NCBI GenBank assembly: GCA_030407085.1
Contig: CM059584.1
Span: forward strand, 128,683,001 to 128,747,000
Source of the DNA: Trichopria drosophilae
Taxonomy: Eukaryota; Arthropoda; Insecta; Hymenoptera; Diapriidae
Length of the DNA stretch: 64,000 nt
Reading direction: 5' to 3'
Shown here one piece after another: positions 1-12,027 of this stretch. Each line of letters begins with the position of its first letter. The first letter of the stretch is position 1. A program made the translations under genes and the position numbers. The notes beneath the pieces were generated by a model. The model searched no databases and had not been told where the DNA came from. It saw only the letters and a program-made list of their open reading frames with translations.

Positions 1-77
1 ATGTACTTCGAATTTAGTATCACTGAGTTTCGAGAGTGAGTATTAAAATGTCCCATTTTTTAATGATAGTACATTAA

Positions 78-385
78 CCCTTTAATAACAAACATGCACA
101 ATTTACACGAGCATTTTAGCATAGTTTTATTTATATACAAATATTTATTTTTTAAATAGACACACCCGTACCCGACTACTATTAGGGTCGCTTTTTTTAT
201 TTTTTGAAAAATTATGTTTAACACATTTGGCTTTTAAAGCAGTGGAAAAACCTCGATTTTTGAAGTACAATATTTTTTAGAATGTCATTTTCATATAAAT
301 TGTTTTATATGTATGAACTATGTAGGAACTTATTAAACCATACAATTTCCCATGTGCAAATTGGGAACTTTTGGTCGTTAAAGGG
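78..385. mobile_element. TTAA-flanked piggyBac-like miniature element, 308 bp
   Basis: The element begins CCCTTTAATAAC and ends GTCGTTAAAGGG, with TTAA directly outside both ends (74-77 and 386-389). TTAA target duplication with CCC...GGG termini is the hallmark of the piggyBac superfamily. The interior is AT-rich and holds no reading frame, so it would be a non-autonomous copy. The terminal inverted repeat is only about 9-10 bp, so assignment rests on the TTAA/CCC pairing and on the larger elements at 27681 and 33483 sharing the same ends. A chance pairing of AT-rich ends is possible but unlikely. Confidence 0.6.
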
Positions 386-389
386 TTAA

Positions 390-2544
390 TATTAACTCAG
401 TAAACTTGTCGCCTTAAACGCATTATTCTGTTATATTGCGATATATGGTTGCAGGATTTGTATTTACTGTTCCTATACATATTACTTTTTAAATTGTAAA
501 TAAAGGAATATCAATATTCTTTTTCAATAATAGTTCTGTCAGTCGTATTTGATTTGTCCTTAATCAAAGTTTTTTCATTCAACAAAGTCGTTTCATTCAT
601 GTGCATGAATCATTGATCTTCCTGCAATCCTAGACCTAGGGCAATGCCCCTCAAAACAGGAGAACACTGCAAGGCGATCACTTTATCCAGAATCTAGGCT
701 AAAGTGAGAAAACCACGGAGGATATGTTGAAAAGAATAAAAGATAAACACAACGACCACCATAAAATTACCAACAATTTATTGTAATCTAGGGATAATTG
801 TCAGTGAAAGATCACACTGAGGAAACAAATTTATATAGTAACTAATAAACACGTTGGTTATAACTATCACAAAATAAATATTTATTAACATTTAATAACA
901 TGTGGTAATACGGTTTAGTCAATACTAGACTATAACGATATCTGATAAGTAAACAAATCTGTTTCTGACCTTAACTAAATAGTAGAATATGATGCAGCTA
1001 TCGTTTTTGGCTAATTAATAAGTAAATAAATGACCTCGACAAATTAGGTAGCCAAGCCTACTATTTAAATTGTAAAATCAACTAATTAACCATCTATAAA
1101 AGGGTGCACCTCAAAAACCCAACAAATCATAAAACAGACATTTAAAAACCCCACCTTTGAACACCAATTGAAATTCAAGGTGTCACAACTTGGGTTCTAT
1201 AACATCTAGAACAATAAATAATAAAGCAATCTCTTCGATATTTTATTACCTTCATTTTTTGTCTGGTGTAGTTTTTTGCAAAAATTTATAGTTTTTGAGG
1301 TATTCGCGAAAAATCGTTCAAAAACATGCATTTTGTCAAATAAAAACGAATTTGTTGAAGCGCGAATAACTAAAAAAGTATACTGATGTTATCAAATATT
1401 GTTATAGAACATTTTTTGCTTAAAATTTATTCGTTTATCGAATACTGAGTCTGTTTTTGCTGAAAAAATGTCCACCCTCGTGTAGGGGTGCCATCCAGGA
1501 TAAAAGCTCACTTCTGCACAATATAATTTTTTTTCCTTGGACTTTTATAACAGTTAAAATTTCAGGTCAAACGATGCTATCCGAAAAAATTAGGCGCTAT
1601 TTACACCGATGAAAGAATATATTTATTGTAAAGTCTTTAAATATGGCAAACTAAACGATTTCTTAACCTTAAACATCATTTGTTAACAGTTAAAATTCAT
1701 TTATTAATAAGTACGAAATTAATTTATTTAGTAACAAATATATTTCAACTAGCAATATTTAAAGACGCTTTTTTTACAGTACATACATTAATTCATTATT
1801 GTAGGGCAACCAAACGCTTAGTGGTTTTAGATCCAGGCGGCAACTTAGTTGGAGCGTGTAAGAAGATATTTACACGAAGCAATTGATTAGTTTTGTGTGC
1901 CGATTAATCAGTTAGTAGCCGCTTTATTTCTTAATGAAACTATTTACCTCGCTCTCCGAACCGATTTTGTGTCCAGGTTTTGCCAGAAGAGGGTTTTCTC
2001 GTATTATTAGTCCATTCGGGAAAAATTTTGTATTTAATTTTTCTTTCAATACCATTTTCAAACAACCAGCAAAATCGACGTAATAATTTAAATAACAATA
2101 GTATTGTTCCGTTTACTATGTATCTCGAAATGTAGATATGAAGTTTTATAATTGCATACATAAAACAATTGTATATACAGCGTTAATTATTTTTAGTAGT
2201 ACGACTATATTATTATTTAGTACAAAGTCTTTGAAATAGCCTACGTATGTAGGTTATCAGATCTACTTATATGAGTAATTCCGCGATACTTTTAATATAC
2301 TTAACATTAAAAAAAAAATTGTTTCACCCGACTGTAAAGTTACTTTTCTAGTTTAGGTGATATCAAGCCTTCTATGGTACCACTCATTTCTTAAAAAACG
2401 CTCATTTGAGCAACTTTATTTATTTTAAACGCTCATTTTGAAAAAAATAATTATTTTATACATTTTCAAAATCTTGTAGAATTTGTATTGATATATATTC
2501 TTTATGAATGGATTTAATTGGTTTGATGAGTATTGACTCTTTAG
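390..2544. other. Gene-free AT-rich stretch with a possible dispersed repeat
   Basis: I see no supportable gene. Around 1250-1590 the sequence has a patchwork of TTTTTGAGGTATTCGCG and GCGCGAATAACT words. It reads like an old dispersed repeat, but it has no second copy in this window, so I cannot classify it. A TATAAAAGGG word at 1095-1104 resembles a TATA box but has no recognisable downstream gene. The 68-codon frame at 1680-1886 overlaps a repeat that recurs at 42.95 kb and is not believed. Confidence 0.4.
1864..1952 (+). repeat. Dispersed repeat, copy 1 (partner at 42.95 kb)
   Basis: This stretch runs from TATTTACAC through GATTAATCAGTTAGTAGC to TTTATTTCTTAATGAAA. It aligns in the same order and orientation with 42953-43040, which has TATTTACAC, AATTAATTGGTTAGCAACC and TTTATTTCTTAGTGAAA. 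The two differ at many positions, so they are old copies. Boundaries are approximate and no terminal repeat is obvious. Confidence 0.45.
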
Positions 2545-2548
2545 CAAG

Positions 2549-2640
2549 AAATAGTATATTACATATCTACGGTGGAAACAGAGGCATTGCAGCGAGGCGC
2601 CCGATGCTTGCAATGCGTGTTTTCGCCTGCGATGCGTACA
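2549..2640 (+). repeat. Copy of the loop sequence of the 27.7-kb foldback element
   Basis: The sequence AATAGTATATTACATATCT followed by GGAAACAGAGGCATTGCAGCGAGG and CCGATGCTTGCAATGC matches 28843-28960 in the same order. The intervening part present at 28.89 kb is missing here. GGCATTGCAGCG and its partial complement near GATGCTTGCAATGC could pair. This suggests the loop of the giant foldback is itself a repeat family. Confidence 0.55.
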
Positions 2641-2779
2641 CTATTTTTGGTCACAACCGCCCAAAAAAAGTCTAACTAACCTTTAGGGTATGTAAAGTGG
2701 TCCAAGACTGTCAAGCACATTCAATGACCTTCACAGCGTGAAAGATTGTTTTTCGATGAAAGACTGTCAACAGATTGTA

Positions 2780-2935
2780 AGCGAGAGGAAAATAGTACTT
2801 TTCGGTCCTAGGCCGTAAAGTTCAATTTTACGTCCGAGGAGCGAACACTATTTTTTGATACCATGTTCGCAAAGTAGGCACGTTACCAATCGTTTTTAGT
2901 CCGTAAAGTGCGGAGATCAGTCTGTAAAATGTTGC
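2780..2935. repeat. CCGTAAA-word repeat
   Basis: The words GGCCGTAAAG, TTTTACGTCCG, AGTCCGTAAAG and GTCTGTAAAATG follow each other in both orientations. The same vocabulary (GGCCGTAAAA, TCGGATTTTACGG, TTTACCGAC) makes up 20990-21480, and a trace (GTGCGTAAAATCGGATTTT) is at 59180. This looks like a degenerate palindromic miniature element, with limits that are uncertain. Confidence 0.35.
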
Positions 2936-3142
2936 AATTGGTAGGGTTAAGCCGTTAATTATTTTATTTTAATTCTTAAATGCACCTACGTTAAATCTAT
3001 ATTTATAATTGTTATTTTCAATTATTGTATTTAAATGCATTGTTTTTTGTACGTGTTGAAATGATCATGTGATGAAATGTTTGTATTGAAATGATTGTTG
3101 AATGTTGAATTATTATATCGGTAACAGTAACGGAATAAACGT

Positions 3143-3313
3143 CGCTGAACAAAAAGTTCTCAGAATCGATCATAGAACACGCTGAATTTTTTTCTGAATT
3201 TTTTGAACAATTTTTGAATTTTTTCCAATTTTGAAAAATTAAAAAAATATTCAAAAAATTCTGAAAAAAATGCAGCACATTCTTTGATCGATTCTAAGAA
3301 CTTTTTGTTCAAC
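3143..3313. repeat. 171-bp near-perfect hairpin
   Basis: The left arm begins GCTGAACAAAAAGTTCT and the right arm ends AGAACTTTTTGTTCAAC. The arms are about 80 bp each and pair through GAATCGATCA and a run of GAATTTTTT words to a centre near 3228. Overlapping frames on both strands here are by-products of the palindrome. It could be a very small foldback transposon or a decayed inverted duplication. Confidence 0.65.
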
Positions 3314-3689
3314 AAAAATTTTTCAAAAAGTCTACGATTTTCCGACAATTCATCATTTTTGTTTCCGTTTGACTATTACGGGTTAAGGGTGGTTTTGCAA
3401 CCCTTGGATGTAACAAATAAAATAAGTATATGTCATAACTCTTTATTATGGACCTCGACCGCCCTGTTTTTGGTCATTTCACTGAATTTTATGGTGTATT
3501 TCGCATTGAAAATTGCACTTTTTTGAAAAAAATAGCCTTAAAATTACCCTTTATTTTTTTTAATTGAAGAAAATGAGGGTTAGGACATTGTCTTTCCGTT
3601 TTCTAAATGGCATAAATCGATAGAGCGACCTCGAAAATAGTGGATTATGGCTTTGGCGATTCTTTTAGGGGCTGAAAATATATAGTAAT

Positions 3690-3738
3690 ACGTCGTTGAA
3701 CATTGACGGACAAAACGGACACTTTGGGACGAAATGGG
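3690..3738. mobile_element. Solo right end of a TTAA/GGG element
   Basis: The sequence ends GGGACGAAATGGG followed by TTAA at 3739-3742. Read in reverse, CCCATTTCGTCCC resembles the terminus CCCTTTTCGTCC at 31006 and the reverse of 8810. I could not find a matching left end nearby, so this is listed as a probable solo terminus of the same TTAA family. Confidence 0.4.
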
Positions 3739-3899
3739 TTAAGTAATTATTCGTTACAAATTAAACTTTTAGGTTAGACCTGCAGTCACTTTTTAGGTTA
3801 TATACACATGATTTTCGATCTGTGTTCAAGCTCTGAAACTCTCTTAGACTTGTTGGACAATTTTTTGGTAAAAAAGTGGTAAATTTTACTTAATTAGAG

Positions 3900-4080
3900 T
3901 ACACAGAGAGCAAAAAGGGTTAATGGAAGCATTAAGAAATGGTAGAAACATGAGAGGTTATAGTTGATATTTCAGGTTATGTTTTAAGTAACGGGAAATA
4001 GTAAATTTAACTACTTTTTGTAATGAAGCTGTTTACTATTATAAAATGGTTCCATTAACTATTTTATTTCTTTCTGTGTA
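3900..4080. mobile_element. TACACAGA miniature inverted-repeat element, 181 bp
   Basis: The ends are TACACAGAGAGC and TTTCTTTCTGTGTA. The arms continue with GGGTTAATGGAAGCATT on the left and, in reverse, TAGTTAATGGAACCATT on the right, giving about 37 bp of terminal inverted repeat. It has no coding capacity. The superfamily is not determinable from the ends alone. Confidence 0.6.
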
Positions 4081-5603
4081 TTGAGACTTTGAGTTTGTTG
4101 AAAGGATTTCTGCAGTTGCTTCAGCCATAATCGCAATAATTCATCCATTCAAATAGTATTTATTAAACACATTTTCAACATGGAGACAAAATTGTTAGAG
4201 CACAAAATAGGTTTATTTGATAGTTATTTTTGGTCAAAATCATTATTTACGTCAAAATAAAATTCCAATTTCGAAATTAATTTTAGCCTTTAAGGAAGCT
4301 TAAATTCTGAAGATAATAGAATTATCCTTATGCAATCTTTGGTAATATATAAATAATTAAACAAATAATATCTTTATTATTTTTCCCTTATTAAAATTAT
4401 TTATAAATTGATTTCCGGTTGAAAAGTAGATTTTGTAATCGTTTCAGATTTTATAATCGTTAGTGCTAAAAAGAAGTAGGGAAAGAGAGTATATTCTTTT
4501 TATTTTTAAAATATTACCTTGACGCCATTTAATATGAGTGAATTATACGGGTGGTTTGTTATCGTCGTTCTTAGTCATCACTATGATTCTTATTGACAGT
4601 GTATACTTATTAACGATAATACAGAAATAAATAATATCAATATGATAATACATTATCTTAAATACAGTACATATTACTATTTCCAACCAATTGAGCTTAT
4701 AACGATACGTTGAGTATGTGAATGCTCATTTATTATTTAAGTGGCGTAGATTCTTTTAAACTGAAAAAAAAATCTATTTTACCAATTCACCTTTGAGTTG
4801 TTGGCCAGAAAAAATCTTGTTCAAGTTAATTGTACTATTTTTATATTAATAAATAATAATAGTAGTTACATTTACGGAAATATGTAGTTAAATTGCTATA
4901 ATTTGTTAAAATTTAGTCGACTAACTTTTAAAGTTTTTTCCAGCAGCTTCAATCTTAATTCAATTAACTACTTGAAGAAAGTCATTGTAATTTATGCTCT
5001 AAGAAAAGTCTTTTACTTATAGGGACAAAAATATTTCTTTTACAGGTTAGAAGGCAAAGATTTTTTACACATCGCATAGTCGATATAAATATACCTTGTA
5101 ACGGTTAAAAGACGTGCATTTTTACCAGTATAAACGCGGTAATTTTTGGATATAAGAAAAATTACAACTTGCAACAATGCAGTTAACTAGTTTAGAAAAA
5201 ATAAGGAACCCGTTTCTAATCTATAAACACCAGATTCACAACTTCAGTCAACATCTGATAACTTTTCGTAATTGTTGTAAAATTATTGAAGAATAACGCG
5301 GTTTTCGAATATTCTGATGGGCTTGTTTGCGTATCAAAAGGAAATATTAATGTAACGGTAAATTTTTGCATATAAAAGTTTGTATTAATGGCCATCTTTA
5401 TTTATTACATAATATTCTATACATTTGCGTGATTTTTTGCATCTTTGTTTCAAGAAACACTGCGTGTATAGGTTAGAAAGTCACGCAGTATGACCAGGGT
5501 AATATATAGTCATGTTTGAGTCGTATCCACAGACGAACTTACTACAAAACAAGAGATTGATACTTCTTGTCAAGTGTTGTTGAGGACTTTTTTGTTACCT
5601 ATT
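4081..5603. other. Gene-free AT-rich stretch
   Basis: No supportable gene, RNA or tight repeat. Two loosely similar stretches, GCGGTAATTTTTGGATATAA near 5138 and ACGGTAAATTTTTGCATATAA near 5356, may be remnants of a duplicated unit, but the match is too short to define a feature. Confidence 0.4.
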
Positions 5604-7411
5604 TTAACCCTTTTAATTTTGAAAGTCTGGAATTTGGACACAACTTTCAACGCTGTATCTTTTGTTCCAAGCGGCGTTAGAAAAAATTGAAATTAGTCAA
5701 AATCGATAGATTTGGATTTCCTCTTTCAAATGCCGTAGTCAGAATTAGCCGGCGACTCAAAGAAAAATGTTATATTTTGTTGAAAAAACTACTGATTTTG
5801 TCCATGTTTCTTCGCAAGAATCGCTTTTCTTGGCATTAAAAAGGCAATGCTGACCATTCCAAAAAAATATTAATGATTAATCGCGCCTTTTTCCTCAACC
5901 CTTTCTTGTCCCGTCAGATTTTTTTCAAAACACAAAATGGCGGCTTCAATACAGCGTCTGCAAGTTGTCATTTTGTGGCACAAATATCGAGTAATTGACC
6001 GTGTAACGGTTGAAATCACGGAGAATTGGGATGAAAAAGTAATTATTATCATTTGTGAATACCTAATCTCGTCATGATTCATTCATAACCTGAAATTAGT
6101 TACATACAATGGGTTTTTTATCGTTTTCTTGTTTGATTTTCACTCCATTTTTGAGTTTTCTGTATCATTACATACGTGTGAGATTGAAAATTGCTACATC
6201 CGATTGTGACCTATCAGTGATTGGTTTATAACTCAAAAATAGAGTGCAGCATATCTTGTGGGCATTGTTATCTGGTACTATTACGTTTGCACATATAATA
6301 AACGTGGAGTAAATACTCCAATGCCTAATTTCAAAGTTGTTTATTCCTGATGATAAATACATTCACTACATACCACTAATTCACAACAATTTACATCACG
6401 TTGTTCAGCCAACAATGCATATTTTGCCATTGTCCAACTCTTTACCACTGGAAGTAAACGCTATTCGGAGAGTAATTATTGTACTATTTTTTAGTACTTT
6501 TTAAATTTTGTTTGAATTTTTAAAATTTTTTAAGAAAGTATTTTATTCTTTCATTTTGATAACATTTTTTACATTGGATTTTTCCAAGAAATGGCAACGG
6601 AGAATCAAGTCAATAGCAATATGGTAAATCTATGTAATTTTATGAAATGATTGGAAGTGTACCTTGCAAACATTTTTATTACATTCTGAACAATAAGATG
6701 TTCGTCATTCACACTTGTCACTAGAACAATACGTTTCGACTCTTCACTTTTGATAATGTGGGTCTTCGAATGTTTTTTAGACTTTCTTTGTAGTATCACT
6801 TACAGCGAAGTTTACTCTGATTTTATTAAGCCTACAGACGTCACAGTACCAAGTAAGAATGCGCACACAATTGTCTTCTTGTGCTGAATTTTTAGGTTAT
6901 AAACCGATTGTTGAGAAGTCACAATCGTATCTGGTCATTTTCAATTTCACACGTAAATAATATAAAAACGATGAAAATTGAGTCAAAATTAGAAAAAAAC
7001 AGGTAAAAGTCCATTGTATATAACTAATTTGAGGTTATGAATGAATAATAATGAGATTAGGTGTTCACAAATGATAATAATTACTTCCTCATCCCAATTC
7101 TCCATGATTTCAATCGTTACGTAGTCAAATAATCGATAATTGTACGATAAAATAAAAATTATAACTTGCAGACGCCATCTGGAAGCCGCCATTTAGTTTT
7201 TTGAAAAATCCTACGGGAGAAGAAAGGGCTAAGCCAAAACGCTTTTCAACCAGAAAAAAAACGATTCTTGCGAAAAAACGTCAAAAAAATCAGGATTTTT
7301 TTCCAAACAATAATAACTTAGTAACTTTTTTATTTCAAATTGCCGGCCGATTCTGACCACGGCATTTGAAAGAGGGGGTCAAAATTTATCGATTTTTACT
7401 TATTTCAATGT

Positions 7412-7459
7412 TTTCTAACGACGTTTGGAACAAAAATTACAGCGTTGAAAGTTCTCCCA
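7412..7459 (+). repeat. 45-bp direct repeat, first copy
   Basis: ATGTTTTCTAACGACGTTTGG through TTGAAAGTTCT is repeated at 8732-8779 with one visible difference in the first part (TAACG versus TATCG). The two copies bracket about 1.27 kb. The second copy is followed by the intact GGG/TTAA terminus while the first runs into unrelated sequence. The terminus has therefore been split by an insertion or duplicated. Confidence 0.65.
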
Positions 7460-8004
7460 ATATTGAATTTTCAAATTATAAAGAGATTATTAACAAAATT
7501 TTAAATATTTTTGAAGTATAAAAATCTTTGTTTTGTTTTGTTTCTCAGACGCTCCTTAATGATTAAGGATATGGATTTTGAAAACGTATGAATTTGTGAC
7601 AAATCGGAGAAAATATATTACAAAAAAACATGTTGTATGAGGTACAAAAAATGTTTCTTCTTCCACAAATTTCAATATTTTCCGACAATTCCTTTATTGT
7701 TTTATTTCTGAAACTCTAGCAAAGAAATAAGGGTATTAATTTTCCGAAATTTTAATTTATTACAAAATTACAATGTAAATAATACAGAAAAAATGAAATA
7801 TTGTCAGGATAACAAGTATTAAAATTTGTTAAAATTATTACTAAATATAGCTGAAAATTCAGGTCTCCTTACATTAAGAAAATCATAACACTATAACAAT
7901 AAACTTTTAAAATAACTGCATAATAAATATTTATTATGTAAGCTCCAAAACTAAAATACGAAAATACAAAAAGTTCTAAATAATTGGTAAATAACGTTTA
8001 TTCT

Positions 8005-8730
8005 ACTTTTATAAGTAACGACTAAGATGTAAATCGTCTCGTGATGAACAAAAATGGACATGCAATCGAATAAGCTTTTTTACCTCGCTTTTTTTTTTAA
8101 TTCGAAGGTCAAAAACTCGTCTACATAACTAAGAGATACTATTTTTTAAAAATAAATGTTCAAATGTCGCAATGGGGAGAATTAAATAGAAATTTGTCCA
8201 TTTTTGAAAAATTGAACTTTTTTAATTTTGATGCCGCGCCGGGAGATGATCCGGAACCTTTCTATTGTAAAATTCAACAAATTTATAACATAAAACAGTT
8301 AAAAATAGTCGGAGAAAACAAAAAAAAATTATAACAGATTACATTAAGAAGAACATCAACAAGACGAAGAAGTGAATGCCAAAGCAGTAGTCACAAAGCG
8401 TAATACATTGTTAAATATATTATTTAAAACACAAAGTAAAACATGATTGTTTTCTTAGACGTTGCTTCAATTTTAGGGTCATTCATATTACAATCCCTTA
8501 CATACTCAATTTCCTGTTGAGTTTTAATTTATTTAAACAATATTTTTAACTGACTAAATTTTTTATTTTTCGTATTTTATTTACATTTATATTTTAAAGT
8601 TTTGTCAAAATTACCTGAAAATTTTCTTTCAAGCATAGAAAAAGGAATAAATTATAATTACGAACAAAAATCAACATTTTTATATTACACTTAATTGTTC
8701 AAAAAATAATCCCTTATGTATAATAAAAAA
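8005..8730 (-). repeat. 726-bp block shared with 34703-35456
   Basis: Read in reverse complement, this block aligns with 34703-35456 almost end to end. Shared landmarks include ATTTTCAGGTAATTTTGA, TTGAATATGTAAGGGATTGT, GTCGTTACTTATAAAAGT and TTATGTAGACGAGTTTTTGA. It contains no long frame. It ends exactly where the second copy of the 45-bp direct repeat starts (8732). Its partner ends just where a palindrome arm starts (35457). It therefore behaves as a discrete unit, although I see no terminal inverted repeats of its own. Confidence 0.7.
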
Positions 8731-8810
8731 ATGTTTTCTATCGACGTTTGGAACAAAAATTACAGCGTTGAAAGTTCTGTCAAAATTCCGGACTTTTAGG
8801 ACGAAAAGGG

Positions 8811-10230
8811 TTTAAAAAAGTCTACCCTTTATCAGCTGAAGGTGTTAAACATGAGGCATTGGTCCACGAGCATAACATAAGGTAGAAAAAAGCACGAAAA
8901 TGTTGTGCCAATCTATCAGAATTTCTAACAACTTTTGAGATTATAATTAGTCCTGCATATCGACGTTATTTCAAACCGCTTTGTCTGCCATATTGGATCC
9001 GCCATTTATAATTTTGGAATTTTTAACTCGGATTCGCAGATAATGAACCCAGAAATCCCGGATACCGAATTCCATCCAGATCCAGGTTATTTTGAAACTT
9101 TCATGCGCGATGTTGGCTCAGTCATTTTGAATTTCGTTTTCCGAAAAACAGTTTTGTGAAACTCTTTAAAATCAATTTTCCAAAAAATTCGGAAAGCCAT
9201 CATTTTGCAATTTCTGCGATCAAATAATCATCATATTATCTTTTCAGTGCAGATACTTTATGCGCTTTAGATGCATCTCTCCTCTCGCGTATCGTCAGTT
9301 TTTCCATTTTAATTTCAAAACAAACAAAAAATGACTGTGAAAAATCTGTGGGACGGGACTGCTAAAATTTGTCCATTTGGATTTTTGAACCACTGTCACA
9401 CTTTTTTGTGTTTATTGCAGACTGATTTTGGATCATGAATATCTCTGAAGACAAGGAATATCGAAAATAATCTAGTCGACACTTAAAAAGCTGTAGTTAA
9501 AAAACGAGAGAGTGGCAATATAAAATAAGACACATCAGAAACGGGTTAAAAAAAGGGGTGAAAAGTCACCTGAACGGAATGAAAAAAAATCAATAACCAT
9601 CCAAAAATGTCTTACCTTCCTACTCGCGACGAAAAAAAGAATGGTATTGTTAACATTTCAATAGGCAGTTAGACGCTTGCTGCGTAAGTTTAATATCCCT
9701 TTGCACTTTATTACTCCCCTAGTCCGGTGTTTTATTCGGATTCTCGGATTTTTAATTTCGGTGTTGGATTGACGATAGGTTTTACGCGGCATTATCTGTC
9801 ATCGTGTGGGAACTCCTAATAATAAATACTTGAAAGTGAATGCGCAAAGAGCTCACGGTTCTTGGGTCTCTCCATCAAAGAAAGGATGTTTGATGTGCCG
9901 CGCCTAACTGCACCTCACGATCCTCTTGCTCCATCTTTCACCATTTCGTTCTCCATCTTTTTTTCTCGTACCTTTCTGTTTACTCGTACGTCTTTTATTT
10001 ATTGACACCTATGATTGGTAACACCTACATCGACGTGCACATATTCTTAAGTCCTTGTTTAGAATCTCATAGCCCCAACCAAGTTGACTGCTCAAAAACG
10101 TAACCAATTTTTTGTAATCCCTCTTCTTGCAATGGCGAACGCATGTCCGATATTTAATTCTTCATAATGACATTTTTCATAAACCTTTGGTACACGAAGA
10201 AATATAGCCAAAAGTACTAAAGATAATGGT
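8811..10230. other. Gene-free stretch with one 120-bp-family core
   Basis: No supportable gene. The words CATATTGGATCCGCCATTT at 8989-9007, followed by a CGGATTCGCAGATAATGAACC stretch, belong to the dispersed 120-bp family described at 16855. From 9700 to 10120 the base composition is less extreme (for example GCACCTCACGATCCTCTTGC) and no copy is seen elsewhere in the window. It may be unique sequence. Confidence 0.35.
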
Positions 10231-10239
10231 GGATATGAT

Positions 10240-10390
10240 AAAAACGGAGAAAAATGATATGGTTATTTTTTCTCATATACCGCCAAAATCTCATTTTATA
10301 CTTGAAAAACATTTTGTTTTTATTTTAAAAAAAAGTAACTCACAGCTCCAATAATTTTTACTCGATTTTAAAGTTTCTTCTTTAGCTACT
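10240..10390 (+). repeat. Flank of the pseudogene shared with 25.57 kb
   Basis: GATATGGTTATTTTTTCTC, AAAATCTCATTTTATACTTG and AAAAAGTAACTCACAGCTCC line up in order with 25588-25680 (GATATGGTTACTTTTTTATC, AAAATCTCATTTTATACTTA, AAAAAGTAACTCATGGCTCC). In both places this segment lies on the downstream side of the same broken gene on the minus strand. The element therefore has shared non-coding sequence as well as the protein remnant. Confidence 0.6.
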
Positions 10391-10394
10391 AATT

Positions 10395-10735
10395 TAGTTT
10401 TTTCGAAAGCTACTAATTCCTGTGATGGAATCTTTCACTCTGTCATTGAGTTTGCCAAAATTTTCGGGAGAGAAATTTAAATACAAATGCAGAAAATGAA
10501 TCTTGACTGATTGATCACGTGGTATGGACTTTTGTTATTACATAAAAAATTATCGCACAATGAAACAAAACTAGTCCAAGCTCGTCTTTTTACAACATCC
10601 AGGTTGTTTAAAAATTCCTTATCCTGCATCATTTTTCGATTTTGGGGCCCAACAAAGATTTCTAAAATTTTAGTACAGAAAAATGTTTTCAACGGATATG
10701 AACGTGCAAATGACGACATTAAAATTACTCATAAC
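10395..10735 (-). pseudogene. Broken mobile-element-associated protein gene, copy 1
   Basis: Reading the minus strand from 10719, an 80-codon frame contains IFVGPQNRKMMQDKEF and AWTSFVSLCDNFLCNNKSP. After a frameshift and a deletion, another frame at about 10505-10395 reads KIHFLHLYLNFSPENFGKLND. I recognise this order (GPQIR, DKEF, AWxSF, NFLGNHK, then KIHFLHSHL, FFPENLG) as an uncharacterised protein family found in many copies in arthropods and cnidarians and thought to be mobile-element-borne. The biochemical role is not known to me. About 30 codons between the two parts are missing, and the EQGERxHQ segment seen in the 26-kb copy is destroyed. The sequence just upstream on the plus strand (10240-10390) matches 25570-25720, so the two copies share flanks. 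Confidence 0.65.
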
Positions 10736-11680
10736 TTATCAGTAATTATTAATTTTTGTAGACGGTGAAATCTATTAAAAATAATAAAAATTGGTACGTT
10801 GAAATTACATTTATTTGGAAATTGAAATAGTCACCAAGAATGCAATTATGCGAATGTTGTGAATAAATTAATAATATGTACGTATTGTGTTATTTTCAAA
10901 CTGTTGTATCATTTGTTCCAAGATAAAAAACACACAACAAAATGGTGTCGTTTTTATTAATATTATTTCCTTTCCATCACTTGGAAATCTTAAAATCGAA
11001 TGATGATCGTCTAATTGACAATGTTTCACAAAGACGTCGCATAAGTGGCACATACTCTACTCGCAAGTTATAGAACTACTGACGGTTTGTATATATGTAT
11101 AAGTTCCAAATTTCGTAGCTCTTTTCGTAATTGCATTCGAGATGCGCTTTTAATGGAAAAGTAAGTCTATGATCATATATGTAATATGTAGTATATGTTA
11201 TATCCTATTTACTATCTTAGTCAACATTCAAAATTTTCTGTTTTAATCAAACTGATTTTTCTCATTTCACATGATAAAATTTAAGTGTATAGTAACAGAA
11301 TTTAACAGCCATTGTGTTCAGAATTGCTATTTGTAGTTTTTAAAAGTAGAAGTTGCTCTTTGTTTTTCTCATATTTGGAATTTTTAAATCGTTGATAATG
11401 CAGTGGTTGTCAAATTTTGAAGTTCAAAATGGTGGAACTAATATATCGGAGAAAAAAAATGTTTTTGCAGAATTAGATTTTGGTGGTTTTGGAGAATTTG
11501 AAGTGTTGTCGGAAACGTTATAAAATTCTTGGAGTGAATGTGAATTCCAGTAGATTGATGAGATTATAATAAAGTTTAAAATTGCAGAAAATCTCCTTTT
11601 TTTGGTCTAATAGACGTACTTGTTGCAGCGTGTTACTCCGGTCGGTTATATTGGATACCATTTCGAATTTAAAAAATTTT

Positions 11681-11841
11681 TCACCGTACTGGTAATTCGC
11701 CATGTTAAGTTAGTGTGGTGGCGAAAATAGAACTTCTGAGATGGGTTTCACGTATAGAACACAAACGAAGTTTTCATTATTGTGAACTGCATTACTCATT
11801 ATTCAAATCTGGCCACCACAGTAACTTAACTTGGCGAATTG
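11681..11841. repeat. Inverted repeat with about 30-bp arms
   Basis: AATTCGCCATGTTAAGTTAG with TGTGGTGGC on the left (about 11694-11723) pairs with GCCACCACA and GTAACTTAACTTGGCGAATT on the right (11812-11840). The 90-bp spacer has no recognisable content. The structure could be a small inverted-repeat element. It overlaps a 61-codon minus-strand frame (11518-11703), which is not considered reliable. Confidence 0.55.
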
Positions 11842-11934
11842 GTGACCATAAAAAATTTCTATATACTAAATTCCAGACCAATTTATAGTTTTTACAAATT
11901 AACGTCGGCCATAATGTATCCGTCAATTTTTTGT

Positions 11935-12027
11935 CAGATAGAAATTATTAATTAAGTTTTTGGATATTTTCTGATTTATTATTAAAATAATTCAAAAACT
12001 TAATAATGATTTCCATTGTTGACAAAA
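11935..12027. repeat. Hairpin with about 30-bp arms
   Basis: TGTCAGATAGAAATTATTAA with TTAAGTTTTTG pairs with CAAAAACTTAATAATGATTT and CCATTGTTGACA across a 28-bp spacer. No other copy is seen in the window. Confidence 0.55.

Larger units (their letters stand above)
5608..8810. mobile_element. Composite TTAA element with 0.5-kb inverted arms, 3.2 kb
   Basis: Ends are CCCTTTTAATTTTGAAAGTC at 5608, preceded by TTAA, and the reverse of CCCTTTTCGTCCTAAAAGTC at 8810, followed by TTTAA. About 78 bp of the ends match, including CAACGCTGTA and TTTTGTTCCAA. A longer inverted match pairs 5608-6135 with roughly 6965-7470. Both arms carry AAAATGGCGGCTTC-like and ATAATTATTATCATTTGTGAA-like segments. The interior has no long frame, so this is non-autonomous. 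The right side is complicated by a 1.3-kb segment bracketed by a 45-bp direct repeat (7412 and 8732). A shorter copy lies at 31006. Confidence 0.65.

Noticed and set aside
1095..1104. TATAAAAGGG as a core promoter
   Set aside because: No initiator, no downstream reading frame or RNA. One such word is expected by chance in 64 kb of AT-rich DNA.
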